A stretch of 64,000 bases of DNA from Frateuria terrea (GCF_900115705.1 NZ_FOXL01000006.1:186001-250000), one strand, 5' to 3'. Numbered from the stretch's first letter, positions 20,901 through 29,210 are shown. Made by a program: numbers and translations. The notes: generated by a model not told the origin, from the letters alone.

Positions 20901-21017
20901 CGGGGACGGCGCCGGCGGCTTGAACAGGCGGCGCCAGGCCGGCGGCAAGCCGCCCCCGGCCATGTCCTCCGGGAGGGAGGCACGGTCGGCAGGCTGCTTT
21001 TCGTCCGGTTGCTGCAT
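17994..21017 (-). CDS. SNF2/DEAD-box-like helicase (SWI2/SNF2 family ATPase)
   Basis: A 1007-residue SF2 ATPase with the SNF2 core in the C-terminal half. Motif I is ADDMGLGKTLQ near residue 580, motif II VLDEAQQVKN, motif III CLTGTPLENH, motif V LKAGGVGLNLTAADTVI and motif VI QASDRAHRIGQ. The N-terminal 500 residues lack the Cys-rich SWIM zinc finger often present in bacterial homologues but show the usual insertion rich in Leu and Glu. Such proteins translocate on double-stranded DNA or remodel nucleoprotein; the bacterial role is mostly undefined. ATG 21017 is chosen because the sequence before it looks non-coding; no strong ribosome binding site is visible. Monocistronic. Confidence 0.9.
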   Translation of the reverse strand: MQQPDEKQPADRASLPEDMAGGGLPPAWRRLFKPPAPSPAETQVLGFFLEVVPEEGASWAHLDVAPVALSVVEHGRHARPVPLDSRHLAHASLEPHEQHLAAAVLGLPQSVRKGRSYVRLAGHIGDALLAQMLDTAPCFLGGLAGLRLSRGKAHPLGWHWQLEHDGSQRLLPRLGHNQRLLRLDNLWYLDGEHAVLGLLEAEPRESHWLDLPPLKHEAGRPLLRALKNSPLGQRLPAPQVFDELRRAELAPKPVLTLHALTRHARLAAGTPPLAYARLAFDYAGERLPGRGGEPLVRRVRNGHLVEIARRRAEELSAMEQLERAGLTPGVDTEGLPWDLADTLPEDAWLFPGKGYAGALEVNTPARWLALRGKLEAEGFQLDYAPSFPFEVLEGPVRWYGNATEDTDDHAFDLEIGIEVEGKRHNLLPAVAQALAEHQLNLSPAPNEPEDAVWYAPVDERRRVPVRLKELRGLLAPLAEYLERPKKKLHLPRVQAGRLEEIVEALPSGGELRAPEGLRGFTARLRDAAERASDVVPEGLTVELRPYQREGLRWLNALAEAGVGGVLADDMGLGKTLQLITHLLALKQHGALAQPALVVVPTSLIPNWQSEIARFAPGLKVLALHGPQRSGDFSQLGAQDIVLTSYALLPRDVSALRKQPFALIVLDEAQQVKNPRTQARRAVLSLRAPRCICLTGTPLENHLGELWSQIDLAVPGLLGDEGAFRRHYRVPIEKQRDEDCQDRLNRRLAPFILRRAKAQVASELPPKTEITRRVVLDGRQRELYESLRLTLANELREVIAQRGIQHSGIVVLDALLKLRQVCCDPRLVKLEAARGVRESAKFELLMDMLPALLAEGRRVLLFSQFTEMLKLIATELDRKRIRYVMLTGETRDRAEPVQRFQDGDVPLFLLSLKAGGVGLNLTAADTVIHYDPWWNPAAEAQASDRAHRIGQDKPVFVFRLITADTVEERIEELKARKAELAEAVLEGGGAREKLSFDQDDLDALLAPG

Positions 21018-21180
21018 GCGCGTGCGGTCCGCCTTGCCAGCCAAAACCACGAGCTTAGCAAGGGGATGGGTGGCGTGCGCGTCGAGGGCGCAAGTTCGTG
21101 CGGGCGGCCGGCACAGCACCCGGGATGCGCGGACCGCGCTGGGTTTCACGCTAACCGATGGAGCCCCTTGCCAGACCTGG

Positions 21181-21219
21181 CACCTCACCCCTCATCTCCC
21201 TGCAGGAGAGAGGGCGCGG
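21181..21219. repeat. C/T-rich intergenic element before gpsA end
   Basis: The run cacccctcatctccctgcag followed by gagagagggcgcgg forms an imperfect inverted repeat between the SNF2 upstream region and the gpsA stop. It matches the style of the dispersed C/T-rich family in this window. Confidence 0.35.
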
Positions 21220-22245
21220 TCAGGCGTTGCCGAACAGGCCTTGCGGGTACTCGGGCTTCTGTTCGCGGCTCATCAGCATGCGCACGCCCTCGACCGGGGT
21301 CACTTCGCCATGCAACACGGCGCGCACACCGTTGGCGATGGGCAGCTCCAGGCCATGCTGTTCAGCCAGGCGGGAAACCTCGTCGGCGGTTATCACACTC
21401 TCGACCACCTGGCCGATCTGGCGAACCGCTTCGTTCAGTGCGATGCCCTGTCCCAGCGCCAGGCCCAGCCGGCGGTTGCGCGAGAGATCGCCGGTGCAGG
21501 TGAGCACCAGGTCGCCGAGGCCGGACAGGCCCATCAGCGTTTCCGGCCGCGCGCCGAGCGCCAGGCCCAGCCGCAGCATCTCGTTCATGCCGCGGGTGAT
21601 CAGGCCGGCGCGCGCGTTTAGGCCCAGCTGCATGCCATCGGCCACGCCGGTGGCCACGGCCAGCACGTTCTTCATCGCGCCGCCGAGCTCGGCGCCGAGC
21701 ACGTCGTTGCCCGAGTAGGCGCGGAAGTTGGGCGCATGCAGCAGCGCGGCGAGTGCCTTGGCAAAGGCCTCGTCGTCCGAGTGAACGGTCACCGCGCTTG
21801 GCAGGCCGGCGGCGACCTCGCGGGCGAACGAGGGGCCCGTGACCACCGCGGCCGGCCGGCCCGGCAGCTTCTGCGCCACCAGTTCGTGCAGGAAGCGGCC
21901 GGTGCCCGGCTCGAAACCCTTGGTCGCCCAGGCGATGGCGGCATCGGGCCCGAGCAGCGGCTTCAGGTCGTCCAGCATGCTGGCGAAGGCGTGACTGGGC
22001 ACCACCACCAGCACGACGTCGGCATCGCGCACCGCGACCGCCAGTTCCGGCTCGTAGGAGAGCTCGGGCGGCAACTCCAGGTCCGGCAGGTAGCGCTGGT
22101 TGCGGTGGCTGGCGGCCATCGCCGCCAGCGCTTCGCGGTCGCGACCCCACAGCCGGGTGGTGACGCCATTGCGCGCGGCCAGGGCTGCCAGCGCGGTGCC
22201 CCAGGAGCCGGCGCCGAGCACCGCGAGGATCGGTTGGTCCCGCAT
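21220..22245 (-). CDS. gpsA: NAD(P)H-dependent glycerol-3-phosphate dehydrogenase
   Basis: A 341-residue cytoplasmic enzyme reducing dihydroxyacetone phosphate to sn-glycerol-3-phosphate, the backbone for phospholipid synthesis. The dinucleotide fold starts with [12 protein letters not shown] (residues 9-20). Conserved blocks [38 protein letters not shown] with the catalytic Lys, and [18 protein letters not shown] are all present. It lies 10 bases after the secB stop without its own ribosome binding site, so translation is probably coupled. The product feeds the acyltransferase PlsB encoded at 44457-47057. Confidence 0.97.
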   Translation of the reverse strand: MRDQPILAVLGAGSWGTALAALAARNGVTTRLWGRDREALAAMAASHRNQRYLPDLELPPELSYEPELAVAVRDADVVLVVVPSHAFASMLDDLKPLLGPDAAIAWATKGFEPGTGRFLHELVAQKLPGRPAAVVTGPSFAREVAAGLPSAVTVHSDDEAFAKALAALLHAPNFRAYSGNDVLGAELGGAMKNVLAVATGVADGMQLGLNARAGLITRGMNEMLRLGLALGARPETLMGLSGLGDLVLTCTGDLSRNRRLGLALGQGIALNEAVRQIGQVVESVITADEVSRLAEQHGLELPIANGVRAVLHGEVTPVEGVRMLMSREQKPEYPQGLFGNA

Positions 22246-22255
22246 GGAGTGGAGG

Positions 22256-22762
22256 TCAGCTGTTGAGCGTCGGTGCCTCGCCGCCGCCCGCCATGCGGCG
22301 CTGCTGCTCCGCGAACAGGGCGTCGAAATTGATCGGCTGCAGCAGGAACGGCGGGAAGCCGCCCTCCAGCACCAGCGAGGAGATCACCTGGCGGGCATAC
22401 GGGAACAACAGGTTCGGGCAATAGCTGCCGATGATCCCGGCCTGGTCCTGCTCGCTGAAGCCGGCGATGCCGAACACGCCGGCCTGGTGCACCTCGGCCA
22501 GGTAGGCGGTGCGTTCGCCGATGGTGCAGGTCAGGGTCAGGCTCAGCACGACCTCGTACAGGTCGTTGCCCAGGTCGGTGGCGCGCTGGCCCAGATTCAG
22601 CTGCACCTGCGGCTGCGCCTGGTCGTTCTCGCCAATCTCCTGGAAGATCTGCGGCGCGTTGGGCGCCTCGAAGGACACGTCCTTGACGTAGATCTTCTGC
22701 AGCACCAGCTGCGGCATGGCCTGGCCGGCGGCCTGGTCGTTGGCGGGCGTGACTTCTGCCAT
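22256..22762 (-). CDS. secB: protein-export chaperone SecB
   Basis: A 168-residue tetrameric chaperone that keeps preproteins unfolded and hands them to SecA. Family sequences [19 protein letters not shown] and [15 protein letters not shown] and the C-terminal [15 protein letters not shown] are clear. The GGG-x-AP acidic-poor tail resembles other xanthomonad SecBs. Longer in-frame extensions run upstream, but ATG 22762 with GAGGGA nine bases ahead is the natural start. secB-gpsA adjacency is common in gammaproteobacteria. It probably serves the many exported proteins of this window. Confidence 0.97.
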   Translation of the reverse strand: MAEVTPANDQAAGQAMPQLVLQKIYVKDVSFEAPNAPQIFQEIGENDQAQPQVQLNLGQRATDLGNDLYEVVLSLTLTCTIGERTAYLAEVHQAGVFGIAGFSEQDQAGIIGSYCPNLLFPYARQVISSLVLEGGFPPFLLQPINFDALFAEQQRRMAGGGEAPTLNS

Positions 22763-22856
22763 GGTGGAATCCCTCGAATGCGTGAGTGCGGCGGAGCAAA
22801 GAGGACGATTGTTCCATACATCCGGCCGCCCTGCCATCGGGAACGGCCCGCCGGAC

Positions 22857-22921
22857 TTGCGCAGAGGCCTGTTTTTCCGGGAGAATACGCGGCTCGATTC
22901 AGGCCTACCCGGTTTTCCGGG
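22857..22921 (+). promoter_or_regulatory. candidate rpmB-rpmG promoter and leader hairpin
   Basis: In the 297-base divergent gap between secB and rpmB, TTGCGC (22857-22862) and GAGAAT (22881-22886) are 18 bases apart. About 20 bases downstream cccgg-tttt-ccggg (22908-22921) can form a small hairpin in a leader of roughly 165 bases. A ribosomal-protein leader of that size could hold autoregulation, but I see no known motif. The rest of the gap shows nothing I can assign. Confidence 0.35.
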
Positions 22922-23059
22922 CCTTCCGCGACGCGATGCGGAACGCAAGCCGGCCCCGTTCGAAAGCAGCACCCTCCAGCTTCGCGTGGCGCCAAGGCGC
23001 CGCTGGGCCGATGCCGCCCTGGCCAACGGGCGGTCAAAACAACGATTACGGAGGCCCTC

Positions 23060-23296
23060 ATGGCCCGTGTATGTCAAGTCACCGGAAAGGCCGTGCAGAC
23101 CGGCAACAACGTCTCGCACGCCAACAACAAGACCCGTCGCCGCTGGTTGCCGAACCTGCACGAGCGCCGCTTCTGGGTCGCCAGCGAGAACCGCTGGGTG
23201 AAGCTGCGCGTCTCCAACGCCGCGCTGCGCACCATCGACAAGAATGGCATCGAGGCCGTGATCGCCCAGCTGCGTGCCCGCGGCGAGAAGGTCTGA
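23060..23296 (+). CDS. rpmB: 50S ribosomal protein L28
   Basis: A 78-residue basic protein matching L28 throughout: [20 protein letters not shown] at the N-terminus, the [17 protein letters not shown] core and the [21 protein letters not shown]-terminus. It is part of the large ribosomal subunit. GGAGG lies six bases before ATG 23060. It is the first gene of the rpmB-rpmG operon, with 10 bases between the two genes. Confidence 0.98.
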   Translation: MARVCQVTGKAVQTGNNVSHANNKTRRRWLPNLHERRFWVASENRWVKLRVSNAALRTIDKNGIEAVIAQLRARGEKV

Positions 23297-23306
23297 GGAT
23301 TGAACC

Positions 23307-23474
23307 ATGGCTAACAAGACCCAAGATAAGATCCGCCTGATCTCCTCGGCCGGCACCGGCCACTTCTACACCACGCAGAAGAACAAGAAGAACACGCCGG
23401 AAAAGTTCGAGTTCAAGAAATACGATCCGGTCGTGCGCAAGCACGTGATCTACAAGGAAGGCAAGATCAAGTGA
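23307..23474 (+). CDS. rpmG: 50S ribosomal protein L33
   Basis: A 55-residue protein matching the zinc-free form of L33: [20 protein letters not shown] followed by the [17 protein letters not shown] block and a VIYKEGKIK end. The Cys pairs of the zinc-binding C+ form are absent. It is co-transcribed with rpmB and followed five bases later by a strong terminator. Confidence 0.98.
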   Translation: MANKTQDKIRLISSAGTGHFYTTQKNKKNTPEKFEFKKYDPVVRKHVIYKEGKIK

Positions 23475-23477
23475 TCG

Positions 23478-23510
23478 AAGAAAACCCGCCCTCGTGGCGG
23501 GTTTTCTTTT
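23478..23510 (+). terminator. rho-independent terminator of rpmB-rpmG
   Basis: The stem aaaacccgcc (23481-23490) pairs with ggcgggtttt (23496-23505) around a five-base loop and is followed by cttttt. It lies immediately after the rpmG stop. Confidence 0.9.
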
Positions 23511-23844
23511 TGGGGCGAAGGCGCCTACCGATACCGACACGGTCGCCCGCGTTCCGGCTCGGATTCGATGGAAGGGCGGGCCGCGGCGTTGCCGCGGGCG
23601 ATACCACGCTTTGGCGCAAATCGGGCCTCGATCGGTCCGCCACTACCCCTACTTGCTGCTCGGCCCGGCACGCAGATTGCCCCGGGCAAGCCTGGGGCTT
23701 CCTCGACCAGGCGAGCGCGCCTGCAAACCCGGGCTGCAGGTGTGCACGGGCACTCGGGCCAAGCGTTAGGACGAAGGCGGAACTCTCGCGCCGCGTTTGC
23801 GCTCCATCCCTAACCTGGCTTCGCTTCGCCAACGGAGACACGCC
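23511..23844. other. 334-base spacer, no gene seen
   Basis: Both strands carry only fragmentary frames. No terminator, repeat or convincing promoter stands out apart from a taacct near 23810 upstream of the DUF3016 gene. Confidence 0.5.
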
Positions 23845-24357
23845 ATGTCCAAGCTCCCCATCCGCCCGACCTTCGGCCTGGCCCTTGCCCTTGTCACCTT
23901 CGCCGCCGCGGCTGCCAACGGCCCGGTCACGGTGCGCTACGACCATCCGGAGAACTTCGCCGAAACCAGGGAAGTGAAGGCGTTCGCACCCTCCCGGGCC
24001 GATCCTGGCTACCTCGACAGGCTCAAGGGCTACATCGAAAAGAAGGCCGCCAAGTCGCTGGAGCCCGGACAGAAGCTCGACATCGTGGTCACCGACCTCG
24101 ACCGCGCCGGCTCCTACCTGCCATCGGTGGGCTCGCCCAACCCGGTGCGGGTGGTCAAGGACGTCTATCCGCCACGGATGACGCTGCATTTTCGCCTGCT
24201 CGACAGCCAGGGGCGGGTGATCCGCGAGGGCGAGCGCAAGCTCACCGACCTCGGCTTCATGTACGACAACCCGGGCGGCTTCTCCGACACCGATCCGCTG
24301 CGCTACGAAAAGCACATGATCGACCGCTGGCTGGCGCGCGGACCAGCAAACCTCTGA
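23845..24357 (+). CDS. DUF3016 domain-containing exported protein
   Basis: A 170-residue protein with a signal peptide (residues 1-24, ending AAAA). The DUF3016 pattern is visible: VTVRYDHPENFAET near the start, KLDIVVTDLDRAGSYLP in the middle, then PVRVVKDVYPPRMTLHFRLL and GERKLTDLGFMYD. The family is periplasmic or secreted and has no established function. GGAGA eight bases before ATG 23845 sets the start. Alone in its transcription unit, ending at a terminator shared with the desaturase. Confidence 0.85.
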   Translation: MSKLPIRPTFGLALALVTFAAAAANGPVTVRYDHPENFAETREVKAFAPSRADPGYLDRLKGYIEKKAAKSLEPGQKLDIVVTDLDRAGSYLPSVGSPNPVRVVKDVYPPRMTLHFRLLDSQGRVIREGERKLTDLGFMYDNPGGFSDTDPLRYEKHMIDRWLARGPANL

Positions 24358-24376
24358 TTTTCGCCAGTGCAAAGAA

Positions 24377-24408
24377 AAAGGCCCGCCATCGAGGCGGGCC
24401 TTTCGTTT
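24377..24408. terminator. bidirectional terminator
   Basis: The 11-bp stem aaaggcccgcc (24377-24387) pairs with ggcgggccttt (24393-24403) around a five-base loop, with A-rich sequence left and TTTTT right. It separates the convergent DUF3016 and desaturase genes. Confidence 0.9.
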
Positions 24409-24424
24409 TTCCGATGGACTGGAC

Positions 24425-25615
24425 TCAGGCTGCGACGCGATAGCCCTTCAACCGCCCGGCGAACTCCTGCAGTGAGCGGATGCCGCTCTGCTCGGCCTCG
24501 GCGATCCACTGCTGCAGACCCTTCAGCGCCTGCTCGGCGCCGCGCTGCTCCATCAGCGCCGCCAGGCGGTTGCGGTAATCGCACACGGTGCGCAGGGTCG
24601 GACGCTTCGCCAGCACGGCCTGCATGCGGGCACTGCCTTCGCTGTCCAGCCAGCGACCGCCATCGGCCAGCGCGCGGCGCAGGCGGCGCGGCATGGCCTT
24701 GAGGTTGTCGCCGGCATGGGCAGCTTCCTCGCGCAGCGTGGGCACGATCACGCCACGGTAGTAGTCGGTCATCGCCTGGAAGCGGTGCGTGAGCACGGCC
24801 TTGAGGGTCTCCGCGTCGGGCAGGTTCACGTTCGGCCGCACGTCCAACGAGGGCGCCACGCGCAGCACCTTCGCCAGGCCCAAGGCACGCAGACCGCAGA
24901 TCGCCGCCCAGCCGATGTCGAATTCCCACTTGCGCAGGGCAAACTTGGCCGAACTGGGGAATGCGTGGTGGTTGTTGTGCAGCTCCTCGCCCCCGATCCA
25001 GAAGCCCCACGGGATCAGGTTGCGCGCGGTGTCGGCGCTCTCGAAGTTGCGATAGCCGGCCCAATGACCGATGCCATTGACGAAACCGGCTGCCCAGAAC
25101 GGAATCCAGATCATCTGAACGGCCCACAGCGCCGCGCCGATCACGCCAAACAGCGCCAGGCTGATCAGCAGCATCAGGGTGGGGCCCCAGTACGGATGCG
25201 CCCCGTAGAGCTTGTGCTCGACCCAGTCGTCCGGCGTGCCGCGGCCGTACTGTTCCATGTCCTGCTTGGACTCGCAGGCATCGCGGTACAGCGAGACGCC
25301 GTCCCAGAAGACCTTCTTGATGCCGTAGATCATCGGGCTATGGGGATCTTCCTCGGTCTCCACCTTGGCGTGGTGTTTGCGGTGTACCGCGACCCACTCC
25401 TTGGTCACCATGCCGGTGGTCAGCCAGCCCCAGAAACGGAAGAAGTGAGCCAGCGCGGGATGGAAATCCACGCCCCGGTGGGTCTGGCTCCGATGCAGGT
25501 ACAACGTCACCGTGAAGATGGTGAGCTGGGTCACCACCAGCATGTAGACCAGCATGGCGAGCCAACTGGCGTGGGTCACGCCGTTGGAAAGGAACGTCAG
25601 CACGGCATCGAGCAT
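24425..25615 (-). CDS. fatty acid desaturase (delta-9 type, three His boxes)
   Basis: A 396-residue integral membrane di-iron desaturase that introduces a double bond into acyl chains. The His boxes are HRSQTH (near residue 45), HRKHH (near 82) and HNNHH (near 215). Hydrophobic pairs lie before box 1 and between boxes 2 and 3. The last 120 residues form a charged, Arg-rich cytoplasmic tail. Acyl-CoA versus acyl-lipid preference cannot be read from sequence. ATG 25615 fits the usual N-terminus; in-frame codons further upstream look non-coding. A -10-like TAGACT lies 28 bases before the start. Divergent from the Gld-like ABC operon. Confidence 0.92.
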   Translation of the reverse strand: MLDAVLTFLSNGVTHASWLAMLVYMLVVTQLTIFTVTLYLHRSQTHRGVDFHPALAHFFRFWGWLTTGMVTKEWVAVHRKHHAKVETEEDPHSPMIYGIKKVFWDGVSLYRDACESKQDMEQYGRGTPDDWVEHKLYGAHPYWGPTLMLLISLALFGVIGAALWAVQMIWIPFWAAGFVNGIGHWAGYRNFESADTARNLIPWGFWIGGEELHNNHHAFPSSAKFALRKWEFDIGWAAICGLRALGLAKVLRVAPSLDVRPNVNLPDAETLKAVLTHRFQAMTDYYRGVIVPTLREEAAHAGDNLKAMPRRLRRALADGGRWLDSEGSARMQAVLAKRPTLRTVCDYRNRLAALMEQRGAEQALKGLQQWIAEAEQSGIRSLQEFAGRLKGYRVAA

Positions 25616-25643
25616 CAGGAAAGCACCGGGGTAGTTGAGAGGC

Positions 25644-25649
25644 AGTCTA
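25644..25649 (-). promoter_or_regulatory. -10-like box TAGACT of the desaturase gene
   Basis: TAGACT on the minus strand lies 28 bases before ATG 25615. The same hexamer is used at leaderless spacing before the ArsR-type gene. No -35 match. Confidence 0.35.
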
Positions 25650-25737
25650 TCGGAGGGGTTTCCGTACCCGCCAGCATGGCGCAATGCGCTTCGCGCGTGC
25701 GTGAAGCGACCCGCAGGTTGACCAAGCGCGCCGCCGG

Positions 25738-25766
25738 TTGTGTAAAGGTTGGGGCGCCGTGACAAT
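25738..25766 (+). promoter_or_regulatory. promoter of the Gld-like ABC operon, leaderless spacing
   Basis: TTGTGT (25738-25743) and GACAAT (25761-25766) are exactly 17 bases apart. The -10 ends six bases before ATG 25773, which has no Shine-Dalgarno sequence, so the first gene is probably translated from a leaderless mRNA. Confidence 0.55.
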
Positions 25767-25772
25767 CATGCA

Positions 25773-26507
25773 ATGACTTTGCCACAAACCCTGTTAAAGC
25801 TTGAGCAAGCCAGCCGCCGCCGCGCCGGCCGACCCGCGGTGCAGGGCCTCAGCCTCGTGCTGGAACGTGGCCAGGTACTGGGCCTGCTGGGCGTCAACGG
25901 CGCGGGCAAGTCGACCACGCTGTCGATGATCGCCGGCGCGCTGGCGCCCGACGGCGGCCACATCCTGCTCGACGGCGTGGACCTGGCCGAGCACCCGGCA
26001 CTCGTGCGTCGCCTGGTGGGTTGGCTGCCCGAACGTGCCCCGCTGTGGCAGGAACTGACGGTGGGCGAACATCTGGACGCGCACGGTCGCCTGCGCGGGT
26101 TGAACGGTGCGGCGCTGAAGCAGGCGCGCACGCGCATGGTCGAACGGCTGGAGCTTGGGCCGCTGGAGCGCCGCCTTGCCGGCGTGCTCTCGCAGGGACA
26201 GCGCCAGCGACTGGGCCTGGCCTGCGCGCTGCTGCACCAGCCGGCGCTGCTGGTACTGGACGAGCCGGGCAACGCGCTCGATCCGGTGCAGGTCGCCGCG
26301 CTGCGCGGGCTGATCCGCGAACAGGCCGCGGCCGGTACGGCGGTGATCCTGTCCACCCACGTGCTGGCCGAAGTCACCGCCGTGTGCGACCGCGTGGCGA
26401 TCCTGCACGATGGCACGCTGCGCTACGAAGGCACCCTGGCCGGGGACGACCACGCCGCGCTGGAGCGCCAGTTCTTCGCCATTGCCACCGCCAGGGCCGC
26501 CGCATGA
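25773..26507 (+). CDS. ABC transporter ATP-binding protein (GldA/CcmA-like)
   Basis: A 244-residue ATPase with Walker A GVNGAGKST near residue 41, a signature LSQGQRQRLGLA in which GG is replaced by QG as in many CcmA/GldA relatives, Walker B LLVLDEPGNALDP and the switch His in LSTHV. First gene of a four-gene operon and joined to the permease by an ATGA overlap. The context (permease, GldG-like protein, DUF4340 protein) matches the ABC systems first named for Bacteroidetes gliding genes but widespread in non-gliding bacteria with unknown substrate. ATG 25773 is supported by the promoter spacing; an in-frame codon at 25749 lies inside that promoter. Confidence 0.9.
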   Translation: MTLPQTLLKLEQASRRRAGRPAVQGLSLVLERGQVLGLLGVNGAGKSTTLSMIAGALAPDGGHILLDGVDLAEHPALVRRLVGWLPERAPLWQELTVGEHLDAHGRLRGLNGAALKQARTRMVERLELGPLERRLAGVLSQGQRQRLGLACALLHQPALLVLDEPGNALDPVQVAALRGLIREQAAAGTAVILSTHVLAEVTAVCDRVAILHDGTLRYEGTLAGDDHAALERQFFAIATARAAA

Positions 26508-27259
26508 GCGTGCTGGCGGTGACGCGGCTGGAGCTGCGCCGGCTGTTCGTGCGCCCGCTCGCCTGGGTGCTCGGCGCATCGACGCTGGCCTGGCTGGCTT
26601 GGAACTTTACCCTGATGCTCGGTAGTTTCCTGGCCGCACAGATCCGCCTGGCAGCGCTGCCCGACGGCCCGGGATACACCGACCTGGTCGCCGTGCCGCT
26701 GCTGGCCAAGCTGGCCGAGCTCGCATTCCTGGTGGTACCGCTGTTGTCGATGTCGGCCCTGGCCGGCGAGCGGCGCGAAGGCCGCCTGGCGCTGTTGCTG
26801 GGCATGGGCCTGAAGCCGTCGCACATCGTGCTGGGCAAGTACGCGGCACTGCTGGTATGGCTGCTGGCGTGGCTGGCGCTGGTGCTGGCGATGCCGCTGG
26901 CACTGGCGCATGCCACCGCGATCGACTGGGGCAAACTCGCCGCCGCCGCGCTCGGCATGGCCTTGCTGCTGGCCTCGCTCGCCGCGCTGGGACTGGCCTG
27001 CTCGGCGGTCGCCTCGCACCCGGCCATCGCCGCAGCGGTCGCGCTGGTGCTCACGCTGGCGCTGATGTGGCTGAACCTCGGCGCGCAGATGGCCGGTGTG
27101 GACGACGGCGCGATCAACTGGCTGGCGATGAGCTCGCACCTGCAGCCGCTGCTGCGCGGGCTGGTGGCCAGCCCCGATGTGGTGTGGTTCGTGCTGCTGG
27201 CGACCGTGTGCCTGGCACTGGCCATACGCCGCGTCGCGGCCGAGCGGGAGCGCGGCTGA
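26504..27259 (+). CDS. ABC transporter permease (GldF-like, ABC-2 family)
   Basis: A 251-residue protein with six predicted membrane spans (for example LAELAFLVVPLLSMSALAGE near 70 and YAALLVWLLAWLALVLAMPL near 112). ABC-2 permease features include MSALAGERREGRLALLLGMG after the second span. It starts within the ATPase stop (ATGA) and ends within the start of the GldG-like gene (TGATG), so the subunits are translationally coupled. Function by family: transmembrane part of an export-type ABC complex. Confidence 0.88.
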   Translation: MSVLAVTRLELRRLFVRPLAWVLGASTLAWLAWNFTLMLGSFLAAQIRLAALPDGPGYTDLVAVPLLAKLAELAFLVVPLLSMSALAGERREGRLALLLGMGLKPSHIVLGKYAALLVWLLAWLALVLAMPLALAHATAIDWGKLAAAALGMALLLASLAALGLACSAVASHPAIAAAVALVLTLALMWLNLGAQMAGVDDGAINWLAMSSHLQPLLRGLVASPDVVWFVLLATVCLALAIRRVAAERERG

Positions 27260-28614
27260 TGCGCCATCTATTCGGACGTCTGGACGGCTGGCTGTTTGCG
27301 CTGGCCCTGCTCGTCGGCGCCGGTGCCGTCGGCTACCTGTCTGCCCGTCATCCTCTCGTTGCCGACTGGACCGCGGGCGGGCGGGCCAGCCTCTCGCCGG
27401 AGAGCCGCGCCGTGCTGGGCAAGCTCGACGGCCCGGTGGAGATCGTCAGCTACGCCAATCCGCAGGGCGACCTGCGCCAGACCATCGCCGGCTTCCTCGA
27501 GCGCTACCGGCGGGTGAAGCCCGATCTCACGCTGCGCTTCGTGGATCCCCAGCGGGACCCGGCGAGGATGCGCGAGCTCGGCATCACCGTCGACGGCGCG
27601 ATCATCGTGCGCTACCGCGGCCGCGAGCAGCGACTGGACGAACTTTCCGAGCGCAGCCTCACCAACGCGCTCGAACGGCTGGCCCGCGGCGGCGAACGCA
27701 TCGTCGCGTTCGTTACCGGCGATGGCGAACGGCGCGCGGACGGCCCCGCCAACGCCGACCTCGGCACCTTCATGGCGCAGCTGGAGAGCCGCGGCATGCG
27801 CGCGGTGCCGCTCAACTTCGCGCAGGTCACCGCGGTGCCGCAGCACACCGACCTGGTGGTACTGGCCAGCCCCACGCTGCCGCTCGAACCGGGCGCGGTG
27901 CGTGCACTGGTGGACTACCTGGGCAACGGCGGCAACCTGCTGTGGCTCACCGAGCCGGCCAACAGCGACCTGAACCTCGCGCCGCTCGCCGATGCGCTGG
28001 GCTTGCGCGTGCTACCCGGCGTGCTGGTCGACGGCGGCGGTACCGCGCTGGGCCTGAAGGACCCACGGATGATCGCGCTGGGCGCCTACCCCGCGCACGC
28101 GATCACCCGCGGCTTCGAGCTCACCACGTTGTTTCCGCAGGTCGCCGCGCTGGCCCAGGTCAACCGCAACGACTGGGCAGTACAGGGCTTCCTGCAGTCC
28201 GGTCCGCAAAGCTGGACCGAATTCCAGCCGATCGGAAACAAGGCCAGCTCGACGATCCGCTTCGACGCCGCCGCGGGCGAACTGAAGGGGCCGCTGGACT
28301 TCGGCCTGGCGCTGTCCCGCCTCTCGCCCAGCCCGGACAAGAGCCAGCAGCGCGTGGCGGTCATCGGCGACGGCGACTTCCTCTCCAATACCTTCCTCGG
28401 CAACGGCGGCAACCGCGCGCTGGGCGAGCGTGTGTTCGACTGGCTGCTCGGCGACGACGCGCTGGTGAGCCTGCCACCGCGCGGCGCACCCGACCGCGTG
28501 CTGCAGATTGCGCAGACCGAGCTCAACATCGTCAGCCTGGGCTTTCTGGTCGGCTTGCCGACGTTGCTGCTGCTCATCGGCGCCGCGCTCGTATGGCGCC
28601 GGCGCCGGCGCTGA
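27259..28614 (+). CDS. GldG-like ABC-associated periplasmic-facing protein
   Basis: A 451-residue protein anchored by an N-terminal segment (residues 11-29) and a C-terminal segment (LNIVSLGFLVGLPTLLLLIG, residues 424-443). The large middle part matches the ABC_transp_aux/GldG family: VEIVSYANPQG, RFVDPQRDPARMRELGI, VAFVTGDGERR, a HTDLVVLASPTLPLEPGAV block and VAVIGDGDFLSN. GldG-type proteins accompany GldA/GldF-like ABC subunits and probably act outside the membrane. It overlaps both neighbours by one base or more. Substrate unknown. Confidence 0.87.
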   Translation: MRHLFGRLDGWLFALALLVGAGAVGYLSARHPLVADWTAGGRASLSPESRAVLGKLDGPVEIVSYANPQGDLRQTIAGFLERYRRVKPDLTLRFVDPQRDPARMRELGITVDGAIIVRYRGREQRLDELSERSLTNALERLARGGERIVAFVTGDGERRADGPANADLGTFMAQLESRGMRAVPLNFAQVTAVPQHTDLVVLASPTLPLEPGAVRALVDYLGNGGNLLWLTEPANSDLNLAPLADALGLRVLPGVLVDGGGTALGLKDPRMIALGAYPAHAITRGFELTTLFPQVAALAQVNRNDWAVQGFLQSGPQSWTEFQPIGNKASSTIRFDAAAGELKGPLDFGLALSRLSPSPDKSQQRVAVIGDGDFLSNTFLGNGGNRALGERVFDWLLGDDALVSLPPRGAPDRVLQIAQTELNIVSLGFLVGLPTLLLLIGAALVWRRRRR

Positions 28615-29099
28615 TGCGACGCGCGGCCCGGCAGCGCTGGATCACCCTTGGCGCCTTACTGGTGTTGCTCGCGTTGGCCACGGCGCAGTACCGGCATGAC
28701 CAGCGCCAGGCGCCAGGCACGTTGCTGGCACTCGATCCGGCCTCGATCGTCCATGTGGTGCTCACGCTGCCCGGCCTGCCGCCCGAGAACTACCAGCGGC
28801 ACGATGGCCACTGGTGGCGGGCCGACGGCCGCCGCGCCGACGAGGGCCGGCTGCAGGAGCTTGTCGACATCGCGCAGGCACCGGTGATCAGCTGGCGGCC
28901 AGCCGCGGATTTCGATGCAGCGAAGATCGGCCTGGCGCCGGCGATGGCACGTCTGCAACTGGACGGTCAGGTACTGGACTTCGGCACGACCGCCGTGACC
29001 GGCCCGCTGCGTTACGTGCGCGTGGGCGAGCGCATCGCACTGGTACCGCTGCGCTACACGCCGCGCCCGGCCACGCAGGATGCCCAACGCATTCACTGA
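28614..29099 (+). CDS. DUF4340-like protein of the Gld-like ABC operon
   Basis: A 161-residue protein with one N-terminal membrane anchor (residues 9-26, ITLGALLVLLALATAQY). The periplasmic part carries HDGHWWRADGRRADEGRL, resembling the start of DUF4340 domains, but it is shorter than many family members (often 250-400 residues). It begins inside the stop codon of the GldG-like gene (TGATG). DUF4340 proteins regularly close such operons, which is the main support. No catalytic motif. The transcript probably ends in the 111-base gap before gnd, though no terminator with a T-run is visible. Confidence 0.7.
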   Translation: MRRAARQRWITLGALLVLLALATAQYRHDQRQAPGTLLALDPASIVHVVLTLPGLPPENYQRHDGHWWRADGRRADEGRLQELVDIAQAPVISWRPAADFDAAKIGLAPAMARLQLDGQVLDFGTTAVTGPLRYVRVGERIALVPLRYTPRPATQDAQRIH

Positions 29100-29210
29100 C
29101 GGGTGTGGCCGGCTGGACGCCGGCCTGGCCGGTCGCGGATGCCGCGGGCGCTTGTGGCGTGGGCGGCCGGGCCCATATCGGACGGATCGGATGCTCAGGA
29201 GAATTACGCG

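Noticed and set aside
17919-21503. 1194-residue frame opposite the SNF2 helicase
   Set aside because: Runs antisense to a gene with complete helicase motifs and ends inside gpsA; composition is typical of GC-driven shadow frames.
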